64,000 bases of DNA. It comes from Gallaecimonas sp. GXIMD4217 (GTDB taxonomy: Bacteria; Pseudomonadota; Gammaproteobacteria; Enterobacterales; Gallaecimonadaceae). The notes beneath the pieces were generated by a model. That model was not told the DNA's origin and did not search any database. It worked only from the letters and a program-made list of their open reading frames with translations. How positions within the stretch are numbered: position 1 is the stretch's first letter; each line of letters starts with the position of its first letter. Location of the stretch: NCBI RefSeq assembly GCF_038087665.1, contig NZ_CP149925.1, positions 2,728,870 through 2,792,869 on the forward strand, written 5' to 3'. Positions 16,575 to 26,599 of this stretch are shown here, piece by piece. A program made the translations under genes and the position numbers.

Positions 16575-17192
16575 TTACAGTTCACTATCGATGCGGCTGA
16601 CCACGGACGGCGGCAGCCCTTTGGCCAGTTTTTTCGCCAGGTCGTCGGCCCTTCGCCAGCTCGGCTTGTGGGGGATAACGGCGGATTTCAGCCAGCGATA
16701 GGCGTCTTCCCTGTCCATGGCCATGCCGTGCCCGGCCAGCACCAAATCCCCGAAGCGCAGCAGCGCCTTGAGGTTGCCGGCTTCGGCGGCGGGCCTCAGC
16801 AGCTTCATGGCCTTGGTCAGGTTGGCCTGGACCCACTTGCCGGTGGCGTAGTAACGCCCCAGCTGCTCCAGGGCCTCCGGCAGGCCCTGGTCGGCGGCCC
16901 GCTCGATGTAGACCAGTCCCTGGGGAATGTCCTCCTCCACGCAGATGCCATGGGCCAGCATGTCGCCCCACAGGAATTCGTAGGCCGGTACCTTCATCTT
17001 CTCGGCCCTGGCCTCGATGTCCTGCACCAGCTGGCAATCGTCGTCCAGCACCCTTCTCAGGTGCTTGTTGATTTTGATCAGCTCCAGCAGCTCGTCCTGG
17101 CGATAAATTTGAATGGCCTGGGGCTGCGCCAGCAGCGGACGGCTCATCCCGGCAAGCAGCACGACAACGAAAAGGATGCGTAGTGAAGACAT
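16575..17192 (-). CDS. motX: Sodium-type polar flagellar motor protein MotX
   Basis: Periplasmic protein of the T ring that anchors Na+-driven PomA/PomB stators around the polar flagellar motor, known from Vibrio and relatives. 205 residues: signal peptide (1-22, ending RPLLA), then Sel1-like repeats (AAEAGNLKALLRFGDLVLAG, LPEALEQLGRYYATG) and cysteines at DDDCQLV and HGICVEED, which in MotX can form a disulphide. The location beside rnr matches Vibrio. The call is strengthened by a near-perfect FliA promoter about 20 nt upstream. AGGAGG lies 6 nt before the ATG. No other flagellar gene is in the window. Confidence 0.9.
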   Translation of the reverse strand: MSSLRILFVVVLLAGMSRPLLAQPQAIQIYRQDELLELIKINKHLRRVLDDDCQLVQDIEARAEKMKVPAYEFLWGDMLAHGICVEEDIPQGLVYIERAADQGLPEALEQLGRYYATGKWVQANLTKAMKLLRPAAEAGNLKALLRFGDLVLAGHGMAMDREDAYRWLKSAVIPHKPSWRRADDLAKKLAKGLPPSVVSRIDSEL

Positions 17193-17212
17193 CTGAACCT
17201 CCTGGTGACTCC

Positions 17213-17239
17213 TTATCGGCCGTTCACCTCTCGTCTTTA
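17213..17239 (-). promoter_or_regulatory. FliA (sigma-28) promoter of motX
   Basis: On the minus strand TAAAGACG (17232-17239), an 11-nt spacer and GCCGATAA (17213-17220). The known consensus is TAAAGTTT-N11-GCCGATAA; the -10 and spacer are exact. This puts motX in the late flagellar class. Confidence 0.85.
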
Positions 17240-17297
17240 ACGATACAACTCGTTACAAGTGTTTCTTTTTTGTTGCTTCGTGTTACATTGCCGCCTG

Positions 17298-17316
17298 CCA
17301 GCTTTGCTGGTTTTTT
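17298..17316 (+). terminator. Small terminator-like hairpin in the TonB receptor leader
   Basis: A 5-bp stem CCAGC/GCTGG with a TTT loop, followed at once by six T residues, ends 27 nt before the receptor ATG and reads in the same direction. It is short for a terminator and may be a leader attenuator or chance. No gene ends upstream on this strand. Confidence 0.35.
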
Positions 17317-17343
17317 CAGGGAATAGTGCAAGGAATAACAAAA

Positions 17344-20016
17344 ATGGTTAAAACAAGAATCGCCAAGGCGATGAGCATTGCTCTTGCCTTTGGCATGGGC
17401 GCGGCGGTCAGCCAGCCCGTGTTTGCTGCCGATGAGGCCAACGCCGAAGACGAAAAGGTCGAGCGTATCGAAGTAACAGGTTCACGCATCAAGCGAACCG
17501 ATATGGAAGGTGCCTCGCCCATCGTTGTCATCGATGCCGCTGAAATAGCCGAGCGTGGTTTCACCTCCACCTTCGACGTGCTTGAGTCGCTGACTCAAGC
17601 TACTGGTGCCCAACAGGGTGAGCAGTACACCAACTCCTTCACACCGGCCGCTCAGGACATCAACCTTCGTGGCATTGGCCCGGGTCGAACCCTCGTCCTG
17701 CTCAACGGTCGCCGTGTTGCCGACTACCCCCAACCTTTCAACTCAGAGAGCAACTTCTTTAACTGGTCCACCATTCCACTGGCCGCGGTCAAACGTATTG
17801 AAGTGCTGACCGACGGTGGTTCTGCCGTTTATGGCTCCGACGCCATAGCCGGTGTCGTAAACGTCATCACCAAGGGAGACGTTGAGGACACCACCCTGAC
17901 CGGCACTTACGGTTTCACCACCGAAGGTGGTGGCCACTCTCGCAAGTTGCAGTTGACAACCGGCTTTGAAGCGGGAGCAACAAACTGGGTTGTCGCCGCC
18001 GAGTGGCATGAAAAAGAGCCGCTGTTTGGTAAAGACCGTTCTTGGTTGGATTCCTACAAGGACCGCCCGGACCCGGAAGCCCGATACCCCGATCGCGCCA
18101 TTCTGGTGCTGGATAACTTTACCGGTGAATATGTCGCACCGCCCACGGACGAAGCCTGTTTTGATTCCAATACCGGCTACGAGTTTGCCTTCCGCCCTAA
18201 CCGCGGCTTTTACTGCGGCCATGATGGCGACGGTGACGAGAGCCTGCGCAGCTACCGTGAAAACAAGTCTCTCTACGTGCATGGCAACTGGGACATCAGT
18301 GACAACCTGACAGCCTTCACCGATATCCTGTACTGGGATTCCAAGGTGGAACACACAGGTTTTCGCCTCTGGTTCGGTGATGACATCGCCTATTTTGACG
18401 CCGATGACAACCTCCACTATGAGTACATCCAGCGTATCTTCGCTCCCTCAGAGACAGGTAATCAAAGCAGCATCACCGACGAAGACACCTTGAATATCAC
18501 TATCGGTTTGAAGGGTATTGTCGGTGATTTCGACTGGGAAGTAGCCTACACCGACAGTACATACGATACCAAGAGTGTAGAGACACGCTTCAAGGAAGAG
18601 GCCATTAACGAGCTCTACCTGGGCACCGATGGTCCTTTCTTCGAGTCCAACGGTATCCGGGGAGGTGGCACCAAGAGTATCTACGAATTCCTGTCACCGG
18701 AAGAGGCTGCTGCCATCACCGGGCAGCAACTCAACAAGGCTGACTCCTACGTCCGCTCCCTGTCAGCCAGCATCTCCGGTGATATTTTTGAGCTTCCCGC
18801 AGGCCCCGTCGGCTTCGCCGCCGTTGCCGAATACTCCAAGCAGGGTTATGACATCAACCTGGACGAGCGCACCCTCAATCAGGATGGTAATGGCTGGTGG
18901 GGGCTGACCGGCACCGAGGGTGGCGGTGACCGTAAGCGTTACGCCGTCGGCGTGGAATTCCTGGTTCCTGTAACCGAAACCCTGTCCCTGATTCCGGCTA
19001 TTCGTTACGACGAGTACGACGACGATTCCAGTGTCGGCGGCCGCAGCACCAGCCAGCTGAAGTTGGAATACAGGCCGATGGACAACCTGCTGATTCGAGG
19101 TGGCTGGTCCCAGACCTTCCGCGCCCCGGACATGCACTACCTCTTTGCCAAGCCTTCCGGCTTCTACAGCTCCGTAGAAGACACCTACCGCTGTGATACG
19201 GATCCGGACTTCGATTGCGACGCCGGCGAAAGCTTCTTCGGTCAACGTGCTGGAAATATCAACCTCAAGGAAGAAACCGGTGACACCTACAACGTCGGTT
19301 TCGTCTACGAGCCCATCGACAACCTGAGCTTCACCGTCGACTACTACCGCATCGAACTGGAAGACGTGGTCAACGACGAAAGTGCCCAGACCATCATGAA
19401 CGATGAAGCGGACTGCCGACTGAGCCGTAATGGCCAGGATATCAACTCAGACTTCTGCCAGAACGTGATCTCACGGGTTATCCGCAGCAGTGGCGGCTTG
19501 GGAGACGATGGCGAGCTGGAAGAAATCCACCTGGGTCCCATCAACCAATCTGAGTTCATGCAGGCAGGTCTGGACGCCAGTGCTCGATACATCTTTGAGT
19601 CCAACTACGGCGACTTTGAGTTTAAGCTCGGCTACACCCACATCCTGGACTACGAAGAGCGTATCTTCCCAGAGGATCCGGTCGAGTCCATCCGCTCTCA
19701 CAGCTACAGCCCACGTTCAAACGTGAACGGCTCCATTGGCTGGAACAAGGATGACTACGCTGTGACGCTGTTTGTTAAGCGTCAAGGCTCTATCCTCAAT
19801 TACGATGAGGATGGCCGCATTGGTTCCTGGACTACTGCCAACCTGACCGCCAGCATGATCGTCAACGAGAGCTTCGCGATTGGCTTGAATGTCAACAACA
19901 TTACCAATGAGCGCCCGCCTCAGGATGCAACCTGGCCTTCCTGGCCCTACTTCTACCGCGGCCAATACAACGCCGTGGGTCGTGAAGTGTTCCTGAACGC
20001 TAGCCTTAAGTTCTAA
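17344..20016 (+). CDS. TonB-dependent outer-membrane receptor, Shewanella/Alteromonas type, substrate unknown
   Basis: Outer-membrane active transporter driven by TonB-ExbBD. 890 residues from the ATG chosen for its AAGGA box; an in-frame GTG 18 nt upstream has no such signal. Signal peptide of about 28 residues ending PVFA. Near the mature start is VERIEVTGSRIKR, the usual TonB-box/plug entry. The plug runs to about residue 180, with INLRGIGPGRTLVLLNGRRV and GGSAVYGSDAIAGVVNVITK. A 22-strand barrel follows, with a late NVNNITNERPPQ strand and a C-terminal Phe (ASLKF). The DNA looks less GC-rich than its neighbours. It stands alone between two terminators, so context does not name the substrate. 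Confidence 0.92.
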   Translation: MVKTRIAKAMSIALAFGMGAAVSQPVFAADEANAEDEKVERIEVTGSRIKRTDMEGASPIVVIDAAEIAERGFTSTFDVLESLTQATGAQQGEQYTNSFTPAAQDINLRGIGPGRTLVLLNGRRVADYPQPFNSESNFFNWSTIPLAAVKRIEVLTDGGSAVYGSDAIAGVVNVITKGDVEDTTLTGTYGFTTEGGGHSRKLQLTTGFEAGATNWVVAAEWHEKEPLFGKDRSWLDSYKDRPDPEARYPDRAILVLDNFTGEYVAPPTDEACFDSNTGYEFAFRPNRGFYCGHDGDGDESLRSYRENKSLYVHGNWDISDNLTAFTDILYWDSKVEHTGFRLWFGDDIAYFDADDNLHYEYIQRIFAPSETGNQSSITDEDTLNITIGLKGIVGDFDWEVAYTDSTYDTKSVETRFKEEAINELYLGTDGPFFESNGIRGGGTKSIYEFLSPEEAAAITGQQLNKADSYVRSLSASISGDIFELPAGPVGFAAVAEYSKQGYDINLDERTLNQDGNGWWGLTGTEGGGDRKRYAVGVEFLVPVTETLSLIPAIRYDEYDDDSSVGGRSTSQLKLEYRPMDNLLIRGGWSQTFRAPDMHYLFAKPSGFYSSVEDTYRCDTDPDFDCDAGESFFGQRAGNINLKEETGDTYNVGFVYEPIDNLSFTVDYYRIELEDVVNDESAQTIMNDEADCRLSRNGQDINSDFCQNVISRVIRSSGGLGDDGELEEIHLGPINQSEFMQAGLDASARYIFESNYGDFEFKLGYTHILDYEERIFPEDPVESIRSHSYSPRSNVNGSIGWNKDDYAVTLFVKRQGSILNYDEDGRIGSWTTANLTASMIVNESFAIGLNVNNITNERPPQDATWPSWPYFYRGQYNAVGREVFLNASLKF

Positions 20017-20034
20017 GGAACAACCGTCAATGCA

Positions 20035-20064
20035 AAAGGCCACCGGACCGGTGGCCTTTTTTTA
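20035..20064 (+). terminator. Terminator of the TonB receptor gene
   Basis: Perfect hairpin AAAGGCCACCGG/CCGGTGGCCTTT followed by T residues, 19 nt after the stop. Confidence 0.92.
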
Positions 20065-20100
20065 TGCCGCCTTTCACCTTGCGGTCTGTCGTCCAGGCAC

Positions 20101-20128
20101 AAAAAAGCCGCTCATGGAGCGGCTTTTC
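20101..20128 (-). terminator. Terminator of purA
   Basis: Hairpin AAGCCGCTC/GAGCGGCTT with a T tract on the minus strand, about 20 nt past the purA stop. Confidence 0.9.
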
Positions 20129-20148
20129 TTATCGTTGCGCGGACCTTC

Positions 20149-21465
<1,317 letters not shown>

Positions 21466-21508
21466 TTAAAAAGGAATTCTATCAGAAAAGGATGGCGGGA
21501 CTTAAGGC

Positions 21509-21697
21509 CTAATTTTTCACCATAACGACAATGGCCCCGCCCAGCAATACCAAAACGACGCCTATTTGCCTGAGCGTGCTGGTTTTTTGCTGGCTGAGCT
21601 CGAACAGGAAACGCCGCCACTGGCCGGGGAAAAGGGCCGGCCCCAGCCCCTCCAGGACCAGCCACAACGCCAGTACCTTCCACCACAGGCTATCCAC
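21509..21697 (-). CDS. DUF2065 small inner-membrane protein (YjeT-like)
   Basis: A 62-residue protein with two predicted membrane helices (about 5-22 and 42-59) and the family's hallmark LEGLGPALFP in the first helix, then a basic linker ending in LRQIGVVLVL. Function is unknown in the family. It sits before purA as yjeT does in E. coli. Its ATG overlaps the stop region of the upstream PLP-enzyme gene by 8 nt, suggesting coupled translation. Confidence 0.85.
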   Translation of the reverse strand: MDSLWWKVLALWLVLEGLGPALFPGQWRRFLFELSQQKTSTLRQIGVVLVLLGGAIVVMVKN

Positions 21698-22856
21698 GGT
21701 AGCCCTTCAGGCAGCCCAGGTCGATGTCGGCCGGCTCGTGATAGAGGGCAAAGCCGAAGCGCAGCCTGTCGCCGCGGAAGTCGGTCTGGATGCCGTGCCC
21801 GGCCAGGAAGGCGGCCAGTGCTGCCGTTGCCTCCGGGCTTTCCAGGCGGAAGGTCAGGAAGTGGCCGTGATGGCCCAGATCCCGGCTCAGCAGCAGGTCC
21901 CGGTGCAGGTGGGCACTGCCAATGTCATCAAGCTGGGCCAGAAAAGCCTGCTGCAGCTGCTGCACATGCCGGTGGATGGCCTCGACCGTGATGCCATCCC
22001 GCTGCCACCAGTCCAGCACCGCCAGCAGCCGGTACAGGGCGCTCATGTCGAAGGTAGCGCCGGCGAAGCGCATGCCGTCAGGCGCGTAGGGCACCTGCTG
22101 GCTCCTGGCCTGGTGCAGGGCGCCGAACTCGGCGTACCAGCCGGTATTGCGCGGCCTGAGCTCACAGCCCGGCGGTACCGCCAGGAAGCAGCAGCCCTCG
22201 CCGCCCTGGGCGTACTTGTAGGAACCGGCCAGGTAGAAGGCCCTGTGGGCGATGCGGCTGAGATCCGTCGGCACGGCGCCGAAGCCGTGGTAGCCGTCGA
22301 TGCAGATCAGGGCCTGGTCATCCGGCACGGCGCCGACCAGGCGCTCGAGATCCTGCACCGGCACCCCGGAATTGAAGAACACCTGGCTGATGAACACCAG
22401 ATCCCAACCGCCCCTGGCCGCCTCGGCGGCAAAGCGGTCGTCGAAGTCGGCGAAAGGTTCGCAGGGCACCCTGGTGATCCGTACCAGGCCCTCTTCCTCC
22501 AGGCGCTGCAGCTGGCGATGGAAGGAGTGGAACTCGCCGTCGCTGCTGAGGATGCGCGGCACCCTGTCCACCGGCAGGCAGGACAGCAGCCTGAGCACGA
22601 ACTCGTGGGTATTGGGGGCAAAGGCTATCTGGGCCGGCTCTGGCAGCCGCAATATGTCGGCGATGCGCCGCTGGACCCTGGGCACCTTCTCGGCAAAGAA
22701 ATGGCTCCATTTCTCGTCCACGTACCTGGCGGTGTCATCCCAGTAGTCCAGCTGGGCCTGGCGGGTCACGTCCGGCCAGTAATGGTGGCTGTGGCAGGCA
22801 TAGTGCTGCCTGCCGGCGTTGGCGGCCAGGAAGTGCCGGTAGTGCTGCTTATACAT
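21690..22856 (-). CDS. PLP-dependent class V aminotransferase-fold enzyme, kynureninase-like
   Basis: Predicted pyridoxal-phosphate enzyme of 388 residues, substrate unknown. It has the fold-type I landmarks: an Asp that would contact the PLP ring in ICIDGYHGFGAVP (about residue 190) and a Schiff-base Lys in GSYKYAQGGEGCCFLA (about 215-230), close to the YKY-GGPG pattern of kynureninases. HYACHSHHYWP near the N-terminus resembles the substrate-binding start of that family. Tryptophan catabolism genes are absent nearby, so kynureninase activity is not claimed. It is inserted between hflC and the DUF2065-purA pair, after a terminator, and overlaps the DUF2065 start. Confidence 0.8.
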   Translation of the reverse strand: MYKQHYRHFLAANAGRQHYACHSHHYWPDVTRQAQLDYWDDTARYVDEKWSHFFAEKVPRVQRRIADILRLPEPAQIAFAPNTHEFVLRLLSCLPVDRVPRILSSDGEFHSFHRQLQRLEEEGLVRITRVPCEPFADFDDRFAAEAARGGWDLVFISQVFFNSGVPVQDLERLVGAVPDDQALICIDGYHGFGAVPTDLSRIAHRAFYLAGSYKYAQGGEGCCFLAVPPGCELRPRNTGWYAEFGALHQARSQQVPYAPDGMRFAGATFDMSALYRLLAVLDWWQRDGITVEAIHRHVQQLQQAFLAQLDDIGSAHLHRDLLLSRDLGHHGHFLTFRLESPEATAALAAFLAGHGIQTDFRGDRLRFGFALYHEPADIDLGCLKGYRG

Positions 22857-22871
22857 CTTTCCCCCAATAGC

Positions 22872-22897
22872 AAAGGGCCCGGTAAACCGGGCCCTTT
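22872..22897 (-). terminator. Terminator after hflC
   Basis: Perfect hairpin AAAGGGCCCGG/CCGGGCCCTTT with a 4-nt loop, directly after the hflC stop. The T tract is short. It separates hflC from the PLP-enzyme gene. Confidence 0.8.
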
Positions 22898-22899
22898 CA

Positions 22900-23787
22900 T
22901 CACTGTTTTTCCGACGACTTCATGTAGCGGAAGAAGTCGCTGTCCGGCTTCAGCACCAGCACATCGTTCTTGTTGGTGAAGCTGTTGCGGTAGGCGTCCA
23001 GGCTGCGCAGGAAGCCGTAGAAGTCCGGATTGGCGCTGAAGGAGTTGGCATAGATGGCGGCCGCCTCGGCATCGCCCTCACCACGCAGGGTCCTGGCCTT
23101 GCGCTCGGCGTCGGCCAGCATCACAGTGACCCTGGCGTCCACGTCGGCACGGATGATTTCCGCCTTCTCCTTACCCTCGGAGCGGTGCTTCTTGGCCACC
23201 GCCTGGCGCTCGGCGCGCATGCGGTCGTAGATGGAGTTGGACACCTCGGTGGGCAGGTTGATCTGCTTGACCCGCACGTCCACCACCTCGATACCCAGAT
23301 CCAGGGCGCTCTCGGCGACCTGCTCCAGGGCTTCCTTCATCACCTCGTCCCGCTCGCCGGAGACGATGTCGGTGATGGTGCGGGTACCGAACTCGCTGCG
23401 CAGGCCGTTGTTGATCTTGCGCTTGAGCAGGTTCTCCGCCACCTGGGTGTTGCCCTGGTTGGTCTTGAGGTAGAAGTTGCCGAAGTCCTTGATGCGCCAT
23501 TTCACATAGGAATCGACGATCAGATCCTTCTTCTCCGAGGTGACGAAGCGGTCCTGCTCCCCTTCCAGGCTCTGGATACGGGCGTCCAGGCGCTTGACCT
23601 TCTCGATCAGCGGCACCTTGAAGTGCAGGCCCGGTTCGTAGATCACCGGCTCACCGGTTTCAGGCGAACGCTCGGCCTTGTTGAAGCGCAGCACTATGCC
23701 GCGCTGGCCTTCGTGAACCACGAACACCGAAGACAGGGCCGCAAAGGCCACCAACGCCAGGAGAATGACGACAAAATTCTTCTTCAT
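22900..23787 (-). CDS. hflC: HflC, SPFH-domain subunit of the FtsH regulator complex
   Basis: With HflK it forms a membrane cage around the FtsH protease and modulates its activity. 295 residues: one N-terminal membrane anchor (about 5-24), then the SPFH/band-7 domain with VVHEGQRGIVLRFNKAER and EPGLHFKVPLIEKV, and a coiled C-terminal region rich in Ala/Glu around RTLRGEGDAEAAAIYA, a conserved HflC segment. It follows hflK by 2 nt in the standard hfq-hflX-hflK-hflC order. Confidence 0.97.
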   Translation of the reverse strand: MKKNFVVILLALVAFAALSSVFVVHEGQRGIVLRFNKAERSPETGEPVIYEPGLHFKVPLIEKVKRLDARIQSLEGEQDRFVTSEKKDLIVDSYVKWRIKDFGNFYLKTNQGNTQVAENLLKRKINNGLRSEFGTRTITDIVSGERDEVMKEALEQVAESALDLGIEVVDVRVKQINLPTEVSNSIYDRMRAERQAVAKKHRSEGKEKAEIIRADVDARVTVMLADAERKARTLRGEGDAEAAAIYANSFSANPDFYGFLRSLDAYRNSFTNKNDVLVLKPDSDFFRYMKSSEKQ

Positions 23788-23789
23788 GA

Positions 23790-24947
23790 TCAGTTTCTCC
23801 CTGAGCCGTAACGGTCGCTGCTGCGGCCGGCGTCACGGCCGCTGTCGTAGCTGGTACCTGTGCCGCTGTTCTGCAGCTGCACTTCCCGGCCCTTGCTCTG
23901 GATACGCTGCAGGGCGTCCTCGCTCTCGGGACGCTGGCCCTTCTGCTGTTCCAGGATCTTGTCGAGGGGCAGGTACATCATGTTGCCGGCATCGCTGTCC
24001 ACCAGCACCTTGGAGCTGTTGCCGAGCACGGATTCCATGGTTTCCAGGTAGAGGCGTTCACGGGTGACCTGGGGCGCGGCCAGGAATTCCGGCAGCAGCT
24101 TGTTGAAGCGCACCACCTCACCCTGGGCCTCCAGGACCACCCGCGCCTTGTAGGCCTGGGCCTCCTGGACCATACGCTGCACCTTACCGCGGGCGATGGG
24201 CTCGATCTCGCTGGCATAGGCTTCGGCTTCACGGATGAAGCGCTGCTCGTCTTCCTTGGCGGCGATGGCGTCGTCAAAGGCGTTCTTCACCTGCTCCGGT
24301 GGGCGGGCATCCTGGAAGTTGACGTCTTCGATGGCGATGCCGAGGCCATAGGGCTCTATGGTCTTTTCGATCATGTCCCAGGTGTCGCGGCGAACCTGCT
24401 CACGGCCGCTGGTGAGCACATCGTCCATGGGGGTATGGCCCACCACGTAGCGCAGGGCCGCATCCGTGGCCTGGCTCAGGGAGTCGTCGGCATTGGTGAC
24501 ATTGAACAGGTAGGCACGGGGATCGAGGATCCGGTACTGCACGTCCATCTTCACCTGCACCACGTTTTCATCCTTGGTGAGCATGAAGCCCGAAGCCGGC
24601 AGGGAGCGGACCGAGTTGACGTCCACCGGGTAGACCTTCTCGATGAAGGTGGCCTTCCAGTGCAGGCCGGGGCCGACGGTGTCCTGGTACTTGCCGAAGC
24701 GCAGCACCACGCCCTGTTCGGCTTCCTTGATGGTGTAGACGCCGGAGATGGCCCACACCAGGGCCGCCAGGGCCAGCACCAGTGCCAGGCCCAGGGAGGA
24801 GAAGTTTCCGCCCTTGCCGCCAAAGGAGCCGCCCATGCGCGAGCCCAGCTTGCGCATCAGTTCATCAAAATCCGGCGGTCCCTGCTCGTCCCTGCGGTTG
24901 TTACCCCAGGGGTCTTTGTCCTTATTGCCCGGCTCGTTCCAAGCCAT
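23790..24947 (-). CDS. hflK: HflK, SPFH-domain subunit of the FtsH regulator complex
   Basis: Partner of HflC in the FtsH-associated periplasmic cage. 385 residues from ATG 24947, chosen because GGAG sits 8 nt before it and the product starts MAWNEPGNKDKDPWGNN as HflK does; a longer frame upstream has no such support. A Gly-rich cytosolic N-terminus is followed by one membrane helix (about 60-80), the SPFH domain with EAEQGVVLRFGKYQDTVGPG, a coiled region with AEAYASEIEPIARG, and a low-complexity Gly/Ser/Arg tail. Confidence 0.97.
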   Translation of the reverse strand: MAWNEPGNKDKDPWGNNRRDEQGPPDFDELMRKLGSRMGGSFGGKGGNFSSLGLALVLALAALVWAISGVYTIKEAEQGVVLRFGKYQDTVGPGLHWKATFIEKVYPVDVNSVRSLPASGFMLTKDENVVQVKMDVQYRILDPRAYLFNVTNADDSLSQATDAALRYVVGHTPMDDVLTSGREQVRRDTWDMIEKTIEPYGLGIAIEDVNFQDARPPEQVKNAFDDAIAAKEDEQRFIREAEAYASEIEPIARGKVQRMVQEAQAYKARVVLEAQGEVVRFNKLLPEFLAAPQVTRERLYLETMESVLGNSSKVLVDSDAGNMMYLPLDKILEQQKGQRPESEDALQRIQSKGREVQLQNSGTGTSYDSGRDAGRSSDRYGSGRN

Positions 24948-24972
24948 AGCTAGTCTCCGTATGCTTTTTGCA

Positions 24973-26283
24973 TCAATGGGTAACTGTATCAGCACCGCCA
25001 GGCACGATAAAGCGCTCCGGCAGGCCCTGCCACTGTTTGTTGAGGCGTTGCCACTGGGCCAGGGGCAGGCGTATGGCCAGCTCCCAGCCGCCCTGGTCGG
25101 TGATCTGTTCGCCCTCGATGGCGTCCATCCGGTACAGCTCCGCCCGCAGCTTGCCCTCCGAGGGGGGCAGGCACAGCCGCTGGTTGAACATGGACACCGC
25201 CAGGCGCTCGGACAGGGCCTGCAGCAGCAGCTCTATGCCCTGGCCTTCCCGGGCCGAGATCCACACCGCCCTGGGCAGGCCGTCGCCGTCCCGGTCGATA
25301 CGGGGCGCCACGTCCTCCAGGTTGTCGAGCTTGTTGTAGACCATCAGCACCGGCACCTCGTTGGCGTCGATCTCGTCCAGTACCGCCTGCACCTGCTCGA
25401 CGTTGTCGGCGCTGCGCTCATCACTGGCGTCCACCACGTGCAGCAGCAGCTCCGCCTCCCGGGTCTCGGTGAGGGTGGCCTTGAAGGCCGCCACCAGATC
25501 ATGGGGCAGGTGGCGGATAAAGCCCACCGTATCGGCCAGGATCACCGGGCCCACGTCGTCCAGGGTGACCTTGCGCAAGGTCGGATCCAGGGTGGCGAAC
25601 AGCTGGTCGGCGGCATAGACGTCGGCCTCGGTGAGGCGGTTGAACAGGGTCGACTTGCCGGCGTTGGTATAACCCACCAGGGACAGGGTGGGGATCTCCG
25701 CCTTGCGCCGGGAGCGACGGCCCTGATCGCGCTGCTTCTCCACCTTTTCCAGGCGGCGCAGGATGTGGTTGATCCTGTCGCGCAGCAGTCGACGGTCGGT
25801 TTCCAACTGGGTTTCACCCGGGCCGCGCAGGCCGATACCACCCTTCTGGCGCTCCAGGTGGGTCCAGCCCCGCACCAGGCGCGTGGACAGGTGCTTGAGC
25901 TGGGCCAGCTCCACCTGCAGCTTACCTTCGTGGGTTCGTGCCCTTTGGGCAAAGATATCCAGGATCAGGCCCGTCCTGTCCAGCACCCGGCATTGGAACA
26001 GCTTCTCCAGGTTTCGCTCCTGGGAAGGACTCAATGCATGATTGAAAATCACCACATCGGCGCCAAGGGCCTGCACCTGCTGTGCGACCTCCTCGGCCTT
26101 ACCACTTCCTATGTAGTACTTGGGATGGGGGGCATTGCGGCTGGCCGTGATGGTGGCCAGGGTGGAGACGGCTGCCGAATCGACCAGCATGATCAACTCA
26201 TCGAGATCTTCCCGGTCGGACTCGGCAGCAAAATCCACATGGACTAAGAGAGCCTGTTCGCCTGCTTCATAACGGTCAAACAA
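24973..26283 (-). CDS. hflX: GTPase HflX
   Basis: Ribosome-associated GTPase that splits stalled 70S ribosomes under stress in E. coli. 436 residues with the glycine-rich HflX N-domain (KYYIGSGKAEEVA, then RGPGETQLETDRR), P-loop GYTNAGKSTLFN, G3 DTVGFI and G4 NKLD. The start is TTG 26283, giving MFDRYEAGEQALLVHVDF, which lines up with E. coli MFDRYDAGEQ; GAGGT lies upstream. It lies 24 nt after hfq. Confidence 0.97.
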   Translation of the reverse strand: MFDRYEAGEQALLVHVDFAAESDREDLDELIMLVDSAAVSTLATITASRNAPHPKYYIGSGKAEEVAQQVQALGADVVIFNHALSPSQERNLEKLFQCRVLDRTGLILDIFAQRARTHEGKLQVELAQLKHLSTRLVRGWTHLERQKGGIGLRGPGETQLETDRRLLRDRINHILRRLEKVEKQRDQGRRSRRKAEIPTLSLVGYTNAGKSTLFNRLTEADVYAADQLFATLDPTLRKVTLDDVGPVILADTVGFIRHLPHDLVAAFKATLTETREAELLLHVVDASDERSADNVEQVQAVLDEIDANEVPVLMVYNKLDNLEDVAPRIDRDGDGLPRAVWISAREGQGIELLLQALSERLAVSMFNQRLCLPPSEGKLRAELYRMDAIEGEQITDQGGWELAIRLPLAQWQRLNKQWQGLPERFIVPGGADTVTH

Positions 26284-26307
26284 GCGTTGTTTACCTCAAA
26301 AAGTATG

Positions 26308-26568
26308 TTAGGCGTTATTACCTTCGCCGTGGCCATTGCCTTGGCCACCGGCCGGGTGCAGATTCACCGGGCGGGAAGGAACAACGGTGGAAATGGCGTG
26401 CTTGTAGACCATTTGGCTAACGGTGTTCTTGAGCAGCACGACGAACTGATCGAAAGACTCAACCTGACCCTGCAGTTTGATGCCGTTGACCAGGTAAATG
26501 GAAACGGGAATGCGCTCTTTACGCAGAGCGTTCAGGAAAGGATCCTGCAAAGATTGCCCCTTAGCCAT
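26308..26568 (-). CDS. hfq: RNA chaperone Hfq
   Basis: Hexameric Sm-like protein that pairs small RNAs with mRNAs. 86 residues, starting [20 protein letters not shown], with Sm1 around [19 protein letters not shown] and Sm2 containing the diagnostic YKHAIST. The acidic-to-Gly/His tail ([13 protein letters not shown]) is short, as in many non-enteric species. Located 31 nt after miaA in the conserved cluster. Confidence 0.99.
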   Translation of the reverse strand: MAKGQSLQDPFLNALRKERIPVSIYLVNGIKLQGQVESFDQFVVLLKNTVSQMVYKHAISTVVPSRPVNLHPAGGQGNGHGEGNNA

Positions 26569-26599
26569 ATGAGATTCCTTGTTGTGATTGCTAGTTATA

